From Marsupella aquatica (lineage: Eukaryota > Marchantiophyta): a stretch of DNA of 64,000 bases. Positions 36,201 through 48,569 of the stretch are shown here, piece after piece. Position numbers and translations under genes: made by a program. The stretch spans positions 8,990,001 through 9,054,000 of the forward strand of contig OZ316892.1 in NCBI GenBank assembly GCA_973895155.1. The letters run 5' to 3'. Under the pieces are notes generated by a model that was not told the DNA's origin, ran no database searches, and saw nothing but the letters and a program-made list of their open reading frames with translations. Position 1 is the stretch's first letter, and each line of letters starts with the position of its first letter.

Positions 36201-36830
36201 TTAGACCTATAAGAGTTTTTTTATAACGTTCTCAAAAGTTATGGTTGCCCAAGAATAAGTTTTATGAAAGTCAGGCATTCGTCTATATATCTAAAAGAAC
36301 TCATATATAACCAAGTTGTTTTTTGCACAATCATGTGCAGTATATAATTTTTAAAGGCTTAAAGCAACCATGGCCAGTCACAATTTACAGAAGAAAGGAA
36401 CATACACTCATCACAATTATGGATGATGAATGAATGTCTGTTGAGGATGAGCTCCATGGGTTGATTGATGTTGATCTCTTAAAGTTTCCTGTGCGTAGCA
36501 TCATCTTTGGACTTTTGGGTGGCCTGAATTTTTGTCCTCCATGTGGGGCAGTTGACGACCATCTTGATCATAACGCACCATCTTCCTACTTGTACCTGGT
36601 TGAGATTTTGGCCTAATCGCTCTCGTCTGCACCCACCAAGGTAACGTAATGTTGGGCCAAAAAGTATATTGAATGAGGTGAGCAAACATTTTGTTCAAAA
36701 GCAAAACATCTATCTGTCTAAATAAGAGCAACAGTACGTTCTAAAAACTAACATCACACTTTATGAGACAATCCTTGTCATGGAAAGTCATTTAAACTTG
36801 GAAATTAACCACTCAGAAAAACACTAAAGA
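33300..36830. other. AT-rich intergenic region, no gene supported
   Basis: Open frames are short. A somewhat less AT-rich patch at 33800-34150 is open on both strands but has no family resemblance. Sequence on the minus strand at 36480-36620 is open in two frames, and could be an extra 3' exon of the coiled-coil gene, but I find no supported junction. Confidence 0.4.
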
Positions 36831-36833
36831 CTA

Positions 36834-38781
36834 TCAAGCAATCAGTTTTTTGTTCTCCATTGCAGCCTAGATTGCAGCTCTCAAAGATAATGCTAGTTGA
36901 ATTTCTTTTTAGAAAAATGTTGTTATTGTTGGACTGAGAGCTGAGAAAGGTTTGATTGAAGGAGCCAATCTCTTGTACAATAACACAACGATATCATTCC
37001 TGAAAAAACTTTAGTGGCTGTAGAAGTGCATTTACCGTCATGCAACTCTCTAGACGAATGTTGGCTATCTCCAACTGCTGAAATTTGTTTTTCAAGCGAC
37101 CAAGGTCTCGATTCTCGCAATTGATTTTGTTTTGCAGGTATTGCATGCGCTTCACAACTTTTTGAAGCCTCTTAATCTCAGCAGCAAACGTATCCCTCTC
37201 AACCTCCATCTCCTGTAGTGACCAACTATACCTACTTGATATAGATTTTGATGTTGATTGAATGACAACAACATTCTAAATGATACAAAACAATCATAGA
37301 CTTATACTCCCAGTGAGGTGGGATGGAGATCCACCGTTGGAAAGGTTTGCATCTAAAACACTTGAACACCATGTCAATCTTTGTTTGCCCTCAATGACCA
37401 ATATTGATAAACAAGTCTAGGATTGGTTTGAATTCCTTTACACCAACTAACATATCATTAGTTACTATTTTTCCTAACCTGAAAAACAAGGGCCATTTCA
37501 GGGCAATTTGAAGTCAAGAGAAACCTACCACCATCTACCAGAAAACAGGGGACAAACCAGCAGAGTAGAAAGTCTATGTATGTTCTATTTTTTTCCCAAA
37601 CTTTCAGCAAGAACTTAGACAAATCATTCCTCTTGTAGATTTGAGATTAATGGACTCTCACCTATCAATTGACATGTGACAAGTCATCGGAGATATCAAT
37701 CAATTACAGATTTCTGCAGTAAAAACTGTTTCTGATGCACAAGGCAATGGGAGCTGAGCTTACTCGTGTGCGAGTAACTCGAAGGTCCCGACGCAATCTC
37801 ATGATTTCCTCACGTTGTGAGTCACACTTGTCTTGTAGCTCGTCCACCATTGTCTGTAAACCTGATGATGTGCAAATTCAAAGCAGTGGAAATTTCACTC
37901 TAGGTAAGAGACTCGTCAATATTTCTCAGCTCTCCCAAAACTGTTAGACAAAAACTTTAGGGGGCATACATTGGAAACAGTTTGGGCTTGCCTTGAAGCT
38001 TTGATCGTAAACGGTGAGGACTTCCGGTCCGAGGTGCTTCCAATTGAAGTGAAGTCTCTAAGTCCTCAACATCCATCTCTAGCTTTCTATGTCAAGAGAA
38101 AACACAATGGATCAAGATTTGCCTACGTATGTGGTTGAATAATAATAATAATGATTATATATTTTGAGGAAAGGGAAACCCTTCCCAAGAGTGCACTATG
38201 ACTGGCTGAATGATTGGCACCACATGAAAGATCGTTTCCATGATTTGAGAAAAAGGATGCTCTTACCTGTTTTGAATACCAAATCGACTATTTTGTGCAT
38301 TCTTGAGCCTTATCACACGGGCTTGATGAGCCAATTCCTTTTTCAGATGAATAATCTCCTCCATAAGGGATTCCTTATCACGGGCAGCCATAACCAATCG
38401 ATGATTAACTCGTGGGCTTTGGTGTGGCTGTGGAGAAAAAGGCCTCTCACTTGGACAAGGTGACCATGATCGAGTTGGCCCAAGCAAATCCTCACCTCCA
38501 AGTCCAAGTCCTAGTCCAAGTCCACACCCACCTGCGGGAGATTTTAGTGCCACCAAGGGGCTCCGTGGTGTTGCATGGGAGTCTCTTGGAGTGGTTTGAG
38601 ATCCTCTAGGAGTTGTTTGGGAGCCTCTTGGAGTTGTATGAGAGCTACTTGAAGATGACCTCCTGGGGGTTGCAAGAGCACTCATAATAGGACTAGGGGG
38701 ACGGTTTGGAAAGGATCCACTTGTAATACAGCCTCTCCCATACAAGATACCACTCAGGTTCTTCATATTCCCACACTCCAT
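36834..38781 (-). CDS. Coiled-coil protein with S/T-P-rich N-terminus (5-exon model)
   Basis: I do not recognise this protein. The model in transcript order is 38267-38781, 37992-38086, 37764-37861, 37036-37212, 36834-36866, giving 305 residues. All phases agree. Intron 2 must be GC-AG (donor AAG/GCAAGC), the others GT-AG. Residues 29-83 are S/T/P-rich, with a heptad TTPRGSQ, TTPRGSQ, TTPRDSH, ATPRSP at about 49-74, typical of proline-directed phosphosites. A GLGLGLGLGG run lies at about 87-96. From about 133 to 300 the sequence is charged and heptad-like (coiled coil). The start is the first ATG; earlier exons cannot be excluded. The last exon is only 10 codons and is the weakest part. Ciliary or spindle coiled-coil proteins, such as the lebercilin type, have this look, but I see no diagnostic motif. 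Confidence 0.65.
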
Positions 38782-38805
38782 TGTTGAGAGATGTAAATAA
38801 ATCAA

Positions 38806-41800
38806 CTCTGTCAGCTGTTTAGGTTGGTTTTCTTGGTGTCAACCAACATGAACATATGATGGGAGGAATATATCACTCATTGACATCTCACTTCAAAGAG
38901 GAAAACCATGTAGCTAGGCTGATGTCCTCCTCCAGTCCTGGAAGTAAAATAATATTCCATTTGTGAAAAATGATTTCTAGTTTAAGGTCAGATATGGTCC
39001 TGATTACAACAACAAATCTTAATATGTGGGAGCAATCCCCATCAGTCAGATACACTCTAATTTACGAACAAAGTCTACTGCTCATAACCTACTCCATAGA
39101 GTGAAGCAATAGGCCATAATTTATCTGGTGACAGAAAATTTTGATATGCAAACTATGCTTGTGACTAGGGACAAACATGCTACACTGGGTAATGCATTGC
39201 ACGGGTATTCAGGCTAGTATTGTGAAAATACTGAACAGACCAAAGCAATGGCAGAGATTTTGCATAAAAGGACTGGACAATGAGTCTCCTTAAAGAAGTT
39301 TAGGAATATATTAATTTTAAAGCACGAACAGTGTGTTGAGAAGAGTCTTTTATATTTGTTTGGGCTACTACATTGTTGAATAAGACTCTTTCTTATGTAA
39401 TCTGAAATGAAGGTCCTGAGATTCAGTTATTATTGATGATCATTTACAATTTTGAGTAGATCACTCTCATTCTAACCTTCTCTCAGAATTCAGAAAAAAT
39501 TCCTGAGGAACAACTTACCCTAAAAATATTCATTTGAAATTTAAAATATAGATCTCTCATTTCTAAGTCTCATTTGAGTGCAATGCATGTAACAAGGTGA
39601 TGAATCAGATCTCCAATCGTGGACAGTCAATCTGAGAACAAACTATTTCACTTTGAGGATAAACTAGTGTAAATTTCACAAACGTGTATGTTTGGCTGGG
39701 TTCATTACAGCATTGACAATTAAATATACGACTGGGTAGGGTTTGAGCGCAAGTGTATTTACATAATCACAAACAAATATTCATTTGTCAGATCCAAAGA
39801 CGAACCTTACATGAGCTCTTGCTTAACATGAGATACTACCCTAGAGCAGTATTGAAATCATGTGCTGTGCACAAACTACTTACAATCAAGGTTTGTTTTT
39901 ACTCCCACAACTTGCATTAATTAAGTGACTCAAGCCTTATCTTGAAATGACCAGTATTTATTATAAACAGAGAACTCACATAAAATAAAATCACTTGACT
40001 GGTCAGTTGCAATCAATTGTCTCCGATTTCCTGAAGAATGTAATTCCTCACATGTGTCATGCAGCCCTTGAATGGACTTTATACAACAATGATATATTTC
40101 AATTGCCCCCAACTCTTCTCCTGTTATCCTTAACTCGAGCCCACCAGGGGACTTCCTCATCATGAACTATCATGAATTATCATCAAACCCACTTGACTAT
40201 AGTCACCTCTATTGCATGGCTCCTGTTCCTTTCCCCTTCATTGGGTCTTTGCGCGTCTTTGGGATCTTGCATCCTCCTTTGGTGCTATTTGTACTTTGGC
40301 AGTGTGACATATATCTATTTCATGAATTGTTGTCTGGATCTGGTGCTGCTTAAATCTTTTTAGAAAACATGAATTTCAAGAAGTGGGGAATTTATCTAGA
40401 GTCAACATTTGGTCAATCGATCCAATCAATTTGAATCTTGCAAGAAGAGTATCGGTAACCAGCTCAGTGTCCCTCCGCCACCCTGGATGAATCTCCAACA
40501 ATGGGGAGGTCCTAAGAGTCATAAGTTAAAAGTCCAACCCAAACCTAGTTCATGAAGTGATGCAGATTCTGCTTTATTGGTATTACAAGCTAGGAACGTG
40601 TGAGTACTTGACTATTTCTAGAAATTATAACCAAATTTTAGCAGAGAATTACACAATTGCAAATACTTTTGGCCTAATTGATATTTGATCAAGTACTTTA
40701 CCCTAATCATGGCCAGATATTGATCCAATATGCCTAATGGAATCTTGATTCTAATGGTCACTAGGAGAGAAGTGCAATCTTCATATGCATAGAGTTTTCT
40801 TCAGTTAATATTTGCTAAAATTTCTCATCAATGTTCCCTCTACTCAAGTGTTTTGAAATGAAGCCCGGGTGGACCTCTATGTTTGCCAAAATGCTCCCAT
40901 GGATTTTTGGAACCTGAATGGACTGCATTTTTCTCACAATGTCAGCTAGACAATTCATTAGTCCATACTGGTTGCATGGTTTCTATCTATGACCCATGCA
41001 AGCATCACCTTCCTATGTACAGACCAGATGAGCATCACATTTTGAAGTGTTTTACTTTGAATGAACTGCTTTAGATTGTCAAACAACCCTTCACATCGCA
41101 AAGGATGTCCAATAATATTGGTACTTCCCTGCACAAGCAGTTGTAATCGTTTGTTCTCCAAATGCTTCATTGCCTCAAAGTAGTTTGGTTATTTACTTCG
41201 AAATGAATTGGCTTTGTAATGGCACAGGACATGAGTAATAGGCCTTATCTTTAAATTAATCATGGAACTAGTGGAATCTGCTTTGGAGAAACATGTTACC
41301 ACTCAATATGAAACTTTTCAAACTATCCTCCCATGGGCACTCGTGATTTCCTTGGAAACCTTGTAACTTGATTAAATTAGGGACAACCAGGTACAAGCAA
41401 GCAATGTCGGGAGCAATGCGCAAAAAGTTAATACTTTTTCATTCCAAATAAGAGTGCAATCCGGGGTGCAGTGCCATATTTAATTTCTCAAGATTTCAAA
41501 TTCTTTTCCTTCAAAAACATGCAAACACTGATAAATCAGTGCTTCACACCAAAATTCTTTGAATATAACTATGATTTGCATTGTAATGTTTTTCTTCACA
41601 AAAAACTACATGCATTTTGTCCCAGTGACTCAAAATTTCACCAGTGATTTATTTTTGGCACAAACCTGATCATCCTACTACAATGTAAATTAAGCAGAGG
41701 GCATGAGCCTCGTTTTTGAAGACACACCTTGATGTCTTGGTCTTCTCAGGCTCCTTCTGTACCCAACTTTAGTTTACTTCCCACAGAAGGTTCTCTAATT

Positions 41801-41860
41801 ATGCTAGACTTACATGAAGGCTTCCTCATTGTTGACAGTCAGGAACACATTCCAATCTGT
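38806..41860. other. Intergenic region, no gene supported
   Basis: Minus-strand stretches at 39930-40163 and 41060-41170 are open and look mildly protein-like. The latter includes NKRLQLL, loosely like NKKL in the last exon of the neighbouring coiled-coil gene. I could not connect them by acceptable splice sites. Confidence 0.35.
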
Positions 41861-41874
41861 ATTGTTCAATGACA

Positions 41875-42366
41875 GTTTTTTGCAGGAAGAAGTGACATGG
41901 CACTTGAAAGACTTGAGAGAGATGGCAGAGCCGAGCCTCCTTCTACAGTTTCACTGAAGACCATTTCCTGCAAAATTCATGCAGAAGCAAAGTGAGCCCA
42001 GGTAATTTGATGACTTTGCAGGGACATTGGATTCCTCTTTCCATTGAGCAATGATAGTCTGTTAGCAGAAACTTTGAAAGACTAGGCAGAGCCTCCATCT
42101 ACACTTTCACTGACAACCTTGTCCAGCATAAAGCCATGCAGAAACACACTAACTCCATAGTATGTGATGATTTTTGCACGAACCTTGTACTCTGCATGAG
42201 GTAAAATTTCTGCTACAGGAACGCCGGTTACCTCAATTGGGTGGCCTTCACCTCCCATCATTGTATTATAAAAGTGCCAACTGAAGTATACTTTTAAGGG
42301 CCTAGGTCTAGACTGTAGCTCCTTGACCGTAACTCCCAATATAGACAAACTGATAATGAGGTTCAT
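41875..42366 (-). repeat. Duplicated segment with an open frame, possible exon duplicate
   Basis: A minus-strand open frame (42082-42366, 94 codons including a non-ATG-certain start) ends in VVSESVDGGSA. A second copy of its last part lies at about 41940-41985 and reads VFSETVEGGSA in a minus frame that continues. The two copies sit about 140 bp apart. Either this is a duplicated terminal exon of an unrecognised minus-strand gene or a chance open frame within a duplication. Confidence 0.3.
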
Positions 42367-42369
42367 TCA

Positions 42370-44660
42370 GATAAAACTTTTAAATGAGTATGGAAAAAAT
42401 GACATTGACTTTAAATAAAGACAAAAACTGAAATGAGAATGGACAAAAAACAAAGGATGGGGCAAAGATTAACCAAAATAACATAGAAATTGTATTATGC
42501 AATATTTCTCTTCATATCTATTTACCTTCAAGGAAGGGGTCATCGGGCTAGTTACACCAGATGCAAATCAAAAGCTTCAATGATTGCAGTAGATTCAGGT
42601 TGTTTTTGCAATGCCAGTTTATTTGTAAATTCAAGAGGGAGGTAAGGTGGCTGACACATGTAGTATCAGCCATCAGATTCTCCTAGATTTAAGGAGAACT
42701 TCATATCTGGGGACAGCCATAGTGTTGGGACACAACGCCATGCAACTCGGTGGTCTAATTGTAAAGCGCTTCTTAGCATAGTGCCAGTACTACTGTAGAT
42801 TATTTTACTCACAAAACACTCAATGAAAATGTCCTGATTGGTCTGAATTTCTGTATCTCATCTATATTCATGAGTGAGTGAAAAGTATTGAGATGTATCA
42901 CTGGAATACAACCCACATGGTTAATAGAAAATGACTAGAGCAGAAAGTGTTCCACAAAACAGAGACTTTATGACAAGACATCCGTAAAGTGTTATCTATA
43001 ACATTGGCGATTTAATCTATTCTATTGTAGGGCCTTGTAAACTGTTCTCTCTGATTCGTTAAAATGAATAAATTAACCCGATCTCTATATTATTTGGTAT
43101 TCTACTGTAAAATGCAAAGAGCAAAAGAAGACTCATACGAAGGTCTACAGTCTTTGCTGTTGAATCTATTCTACTTGTAAAGTGGTTCCAGAGCAACTAG
43201 TCCGGTTCTTTTCTTGGATCCTTCACTCCTAAGCTCTACCAGGCTTTGAATTTTGCTGATAGATAGAGTCTGAGGCCTTTTCTCTTTGGTGGTATTTTGG
43301 AAGGTTTGTGTTCTTGTCCTTGGGCTATCGGAGCTCTTTGGTTACCTCCCCTTGACTAGGTCTTTTGCCAATGGGACTGTCTCCTGATTAGGCACTCTTT
43401 GTTATTTTGCAGTTTGAGATGTATAAAGAGCAAAAACAAACCCATACGAAGGTCCCCATAATATTTGCTATTTAGTCTTTTCTACTGTACAGCGCAAAGC
43501 AAACGCATACGAAGGACCTATAGACTACGGCGATGCCTGCAGACAGTGACATTTGGGGCAGGATGGAATGCGATATTGAGGGAAGCAATTTCTAAAGCAA
43601 AAGAAATGACGACGAAGTCATGCTGTGAATTAACCTCAACTATCTGATGAGCCCAATACGACTGGAGGAGTCCGAGGAAAGGTCATCCATCCTGCTTTGT
43701 GGCACTTCAGGCCTTTTATTAAATAGCATTGGACGCCCTTTGAATTGCAGGGTTTTGTCTTTAAACTACGGATTTTATCATTGTGCAACAAGAAGTCCAA
43801 GTCCACGCAGAGCTTAAGACTTTGATGCGGCTTGGTTTGACTGGTACAGAGGAGAATGGAGTGAGCTTGTGCCGAAGCTACAGAAAACAGAGTGGAATAT
43901 GTACAGAAACCATACAAGTCAGCAAGTGACAACTTTCAAAAGAACATTTCACAACTACAGAGACCAGAAGATTCAGCTTGAAAAAATATTTTAGGATGAT
44001 GCAATCACGTGAATAACTCACGAATTAATGCTTTATAAGCTTACAGAAAATGCTCTTAGCTTTACAGAAGAGCTACGCTGAAATGGTACACCTACCTACC
44101 CGTAAACTCAAAGATGTCAGGCATTAGTCTCGGCTGCCGATCTATTCTACTTGCCTGGCTGCCAAACAACCTTCGTAGCTGTCCTGCGCTTTGTTTCAAT
44201 TTGCAGTGCCAATGCGTCATAATCCTGTCTCCACTCAATCTTACAATGGTGATTAAAATCGGTAGAATGAATGACTGTCTATCATGAAAAATGAATGAAA
44301 TCAGGAAACTCGGATCGAGGCAATGACCTTGAATCTCCTAGCAATGTCCACAGAGAGAGTTTGCATAGGCCGACCCGTCGTTGTTGAAATGCTTCTGGAT
44401 ATGGAAAGGTGATCATCTCCAATCTAATGTCTCCGATTTATTCCTGAGTTCCTGGTTCAAAGATGACACAATAAGGGTCATAGAGTTTGTCTACCTAAGT
44501 ACCTCATGCCCTTGTTACCCGAGCCTCGTTCACTCACGGAGTTTGTGAGTAACATGGTGAGTGTCAGTAATTGATCAGACAGCCTGTACGGAATGGATGC
44601 TGAAGTCAAAACTTTATGCTCCTTCAAAACCTGAGCTCTAAATACTTCCATGCCAGAATT
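42370..44660. repeat. Intergenic region with a three-copy dispersed repeat
   Basis: A unit with TCTACTGTA, GCAAAGAGCAAAA and a perfect CATACGAAGG recurs: CATACGAAGG is at 43134-43143, 43443-43452 and 43506-43515. No gene is supported in this stretch. At about 42740-42780, ACTCGGTGGT followed by AAAGCGCTT resembles a tRNA A-box region, but no tRNA fold follows. Confidence 0.5.
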
Positions 44661-44663
44661 AAT

Positions 44664-45947
44664 CTAGAGGTATCTTTTCTCATAGAACCCGGTGACTTGG
44701 TCAGCGACAGCCCACATAATAGCCTGGCCTGGAGGAATGCGCATCAACCTTGGTAGTAACCCTTTCCACAAAGCTCTTGGGCCCTCATCTACAAATATGC
44801 GATGAATTGCATTTATCATCCCAGTGTACCGGACGTGTTCCTGAACACCAGCCACTGCATAGCGTGTTTGGGCCATTAACCTAGTCTTCACCACATCGAA
44901 AGGGCCTGTCGCTATGGGACCTGCAGTCCCTGCCAGAAATCCAGAGACCATGGATTGCCACGGCTGTAATGTTTGGCCATCCCCCTCCAGCTTTTTCCAC
45001 AAAACACGGTCATACATATTTTTTGCAGTGAACATGACCGCTTGATTTGTTCCATTTCTCATCACCGTTGGCGCAGCCCCTGCCCACAATCCAAGCACAC
45101 CTTCTTCACGCACAATTGTGGTAGCACACTGTACTGGACCCTTATATTTCAAGAGATGTGGTGCAAGACCCCTTTGTTGCTGAAGTCGAATTTTCACCAC
45201 CTGTTGTGGGAGCAATCACCGCGATGAAAGGTCAGCGTTTGAACTCTCCTCCACTTTTCTCAAGCAGTAAATTCGCGATTGTCACGAGCTGAGATAACTA
45301 TTCGTGCGACATATTAGGTTTGTAAAGCTATTTCCAATTCAGAATTAGAACAAGTTATGATGAATCATTCCACTGCTAAGGAAGTACATTAACGAGATTT
45401 TTTAGGTGGTGACAATGCAGAAAAAAAAGGTCTGAAAGATGGAGAGAACGAATGAGGGGGGAGAATTCCGAGAAGTCCAAAGGAATACCTCAAAAGGAGT
45501 GACAATGATGAGGGCCTCCAGGACACCTGCTCCGAATCCAGACGCCAAACGACCAGCATTGCTGAGCTTCCCAGTTTTAGAGTCCGTAAGGGCCGTTTGC
45601 AGCATTGCGTTACTTCCCATCCGAAGCGTGTATTTGAGAGTCAAATGCGTTGCGAATGGTGTCAGGCCTTTCCACATAGCCCGCACGCCCTCCGCCTTGA
45701 TGACCGTCTTGCCACAGTGCACAATTCCTTGGTATTGCTTCGTGTGGTCCAGCTGGAGCCTCGTCTTGATGACATCTATCGGCTGAAGGCACATTGCTTC
45801 CATAACCCCTCCCAAAGACCCCGACAGCGCTTTCAACCACGGAGGAATCGCCGCATCGCTGCGCACCGTCTGCTGCTGCGTTTGCAACTGCCGTTTGCTC
45901 GACATAAACGCGTCCTTCTGAGACGGACCACTTGACAACGAAGCCAT
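44664..45947 (-). CDS. SFC1: Mitochondrial succinate/fumarate carrier (SFC1-type), 2 exons
   Basis: This mitochondrial carrier of the inner membrane exchanges cytosolic succinate for mitochondrial fumarate, linking the glyoxylate cycle and gluconeogenesis to the TCA cycle. Exon 1 is 45489-45947 and exon 2 is 44664-45200; the 288-bp intron is GT-AG in phase 0, inside the second carrier signature. The 331-residue product has three carrier repeats with signatures PIDVIKTRLQ (56-65), PFEVVKIRLQQQ (151-162) and PFDVVKTRLMAQ (253-264). Family-typical stretches THLTLKYTLRMGSNAM, TVMRNGTNQAVMFTAKN and LLPRLMRIPPGQAIMWAV are present. It is about 20 residues longer at the N-terminus than the Arabidopsis protein (309). 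The extra part is Q/S-rich, and mitochondrial carriers usually do not need a cleaved presequence. The first ATG is used. Confidence 0.95.
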
Positions 45948-46560
45948 AGGCAGACCAACAAAAAAAAACAGAATCGAGACCGAATGGACTGCTCGATGAG
46001 CGTCTCTGTGAAAAAAAAATAGACTCTCTAGAATTAATCAATCACTCAATCAATAAATCAACAGACAAGACACAAGAAAAACAGGAGTCCATCCAAACTC
46101 AAACTCAGGTGATCATTCCATACAGCCTCACGGAACAATGTGTTCCCGCCCATCGAATTTGATAAGGGCTCCAAAAAAAATGGGGAATCGCTCGACGGGA
46201 AGAGAGCGCCTTGACCTCCCAAACAATTCTTTCATTCACTGCGAAATTGGAGTGTCTACTGGATTGGATTGGAGTGCAAAGCGGAGGATGAGAAAGCGGA
46301 GGATGAGAAAGGAGGTGGGCGAGAGTGGTTGACGAAGGTGTCTCTGATGGAGCGCGAGGGACACCGCAACCTGCCGTAAAGGACAGGTCGACGGGAGCTT
46401 CGCCACCCGTCGTCGCGGGGCCGACGGCCCACGGACCTGCGTCCTGCGACCTGGATTCGGCGATGACGGACCACAAGACTAAGGGCCCCAGCCCAAGGGC
46501 AAGGGCCAGCGGATGGGACCCAGGGTAATTTCTATTGTTTCTTGTCACAGGTGCCCTTCA
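45948..46560 (-). promoter_or_regulatory. SFC1 upstream region, GC-rich from 46180
   Basis: A 5' leader is expected next to the start codon. From about 46180 to 46530 the sequence is GC-rich and open in several frames on both strands, none protein-like. This fits a promoter or first non-coding exon. There is no clear TATA box on the minus strand. Confidence 0.4.
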
Positions 46561-47140
46561 AAAGCTGTAGGTGACAACATTAAAAATGTTTTTTTATTGA
46601 AATCGTGGAAAAACCGGTAGGTCTAGGGAATGGAATGTGTAGGAGGAAAAGGAATGGAATCTAAAAGGAAGGGAATGTGGAAAAGGGGGAAGGGAGGTCT
46701 TGGACTCTTCCTCTATGGGGTCAGTGGTGGTTTATTAATTGGCTATGGTGAAGGGCAAGAGGCAGCGGGTGGGACCCATGGTAGTTTTCAATTGGCCAGG
46801 GCTGCGAATGTTTTTTAGTCTAACGAGAAGATGCCATGAATATTTTATGTCTAGAATTGGAAGTTGTTTAGTAATATTTTTCATTTCAATTTACTAGATT
46901 TAGTTTTAACCATTATATCAGTTTTGGACTAGAGTTCCTTATTTATTGTACGTTGGGTGTTCCCATTCCAAGCTGCCATTTCTCCTGTGCTACCTATTAC
47001 TATGCTGCTACTTAGCGCCAGTTGCCTCCGGCATAGAAGGTGAAGAGTAGGTTAACCCATAGAAGGTGAAGGTAGTGGGATGTATTTCCCAATGGAGGTG
47101 AGCCTGACGTGGTTAAAGCCCTTTATTGTTCAAATGTTGT

Positions 47141-47340
47141 TGACTAGTATGATTTTGCTCTGTAATGTTCAAATGTTCTTGATTAGGATAAAAAGAGGGA
47201 CATGTGACTACTATAGTACTATGATTTTGCTTTGTAATGTTCAAATGTTAGTGATTAGGATAAAAAGAGGGAGATGTGACTAGTATAATTTTGCTATGTA
47301 ATGTTCAAATGTTCCTGATTGGGATAAAAAGAGGGATATG
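47141..47340. repeat. Three-copy tandem repeat, 64-72 bp unit
   Basis: Copies at 47141-47204, 47205-47276 and 47277-47340 each start TGACTA and share GTAATGTTCAAATGTT and GGATAAAAAGAGGGA. The middle copy has 8 extra bases near its start. A partial copy of the TTGTTCAAATGTT part precedes the array. The short open frames here arise from the repeat. Confidence 0.85.
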
Positions 47341-47344
47341 CTTA

Positions 47345-48212
47345 ACAGGCCCCCTCTTGCAGATACTTTGCTTAATCAACTACCTCAAAACTTTTGTCCC
47401 AATCAGCCCCCTCTTTATGATCTGTACCCTTTGTTCTCGTGTAAGTTCTTATAAAGTGAGTTTTCAGCATTACAAAGACCGAACAGGGTGACATTGCATT
47501 GTACCCATTCAACTACAAATTGTGCACCGACTAGATAAAAATCACAGTGACCGTGCAAAAATTGAACAACAACTACTACCATATGCAAGAACTGAACTGC
47601 ACGCTTTGCACGTCCACCATGCTTCTATCAACATTAGGGTTATCTTATGCAAATACATTGACATGAATGTCTTCACTTTGTAAACGGATCATTTTTTTTT
47701 AATGTCCTCCCATTCCGTCTTTTGTCCACGCTCAAAAGGTAACAACTTTATGCAGCTTTTCACAAGGCGCACTGCACATGGACCTACAACTGAAGTGTGT
47801 AATTGTTCATGCAACACAACAATAAGAGTCTATGAAGGATTGAAACTTGGATTTGTCAAGTGACAAATAAGATCTGTTTTGAAGATGAGTATGTCATGCA
47901 CATGTCACTGAATAGATTGTCAATGTCAATTGCATTAATTCAAAATTCATTGCTACAGCCAAGTGCTTACAAACATGGGGTTGAATTCAGTGTTCAAAAT
48001 TAACCTTCACCGAAGAGAAAAAGGTACTATATTCGCCACTCCAATCCCGTGTGCCTACGCTTCCAGAATGTACCAAAAGATCTCAACAGCACTCAAAATT
48101 CACCTGAATTGTCAAGAGCTCGGGTTTACCTGAATTTTTGAGAGCTCTCCTAAGCCCAACTTGAAGTCAAGGAAGAGGAATGTTGCTCTCCTATGTTGAA
48201 TACCAATTTGCA
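47345..48212. other. Intergenic region, nothing recognised
   Basis: AT-rich with short frames only. Confidence 0.5.
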
Positions 48213-48217
48213 CTCCC

Positions 48218-48561
48218 TGTTAAGCATAGACGACATTCGCAACTGCAAGCCCATGAACCATCCAACGCACAAGAATCGACACAAAGAGATACATGGTTCA
48301 CCTCCACATGAGGTTACGTCCACGGGAACACACAAGAGCTTTACTGCACTCTAGGCCGACCGACCATACCAAGCATCCACAACACAAGCTCTCCCTATCT
48401 CTCAACTAGCTCCGTAACAATGAGCCTAAGTTCCACCAGGGTCTGGCATCAGCCCTGGCTATATGCACAACAGCACTACCGCTAACTTTAGCTAAGTCCT
48501 AACCCAAGTTAGACTAACTGTGGTTAGCTCATGAGTCACAAGTCTAGAGCAATATCTAACA
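48218..48561 (-). mobile_element. Solo Copia LTR, subfamily A, 344 bp
   Basis: Read on the minus strand, it begins TGTTAGATATTGCTCTAG and ends TATGCTTAACA, and aligns along its length with the 5' LTR at 61456-61799, which is also 344 bp. A perfect 5-bp target-site duplication CTCCC flanks it (48213-48217 and 48562-48566). No primer-binding site or internal domain adjoins. It is therefore a solo LTR left by recombination between the two LTRs of one insertion. Confidence 0.93.
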
Positions 48562-48569
48562 CTCCCCAC

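Noticed and set aside
38782-38805. Upstream start for the coiled-coil gene
   Set aside because: The frame extends upstream only with TTG as the first codon; the first ATG is at 38781.
47141-47340. Regular repeats considered as a CRISPR-like array
   Set aside because: Units are directly tandem without unique spacers, copies are diverged, and the DNA is from a plant.
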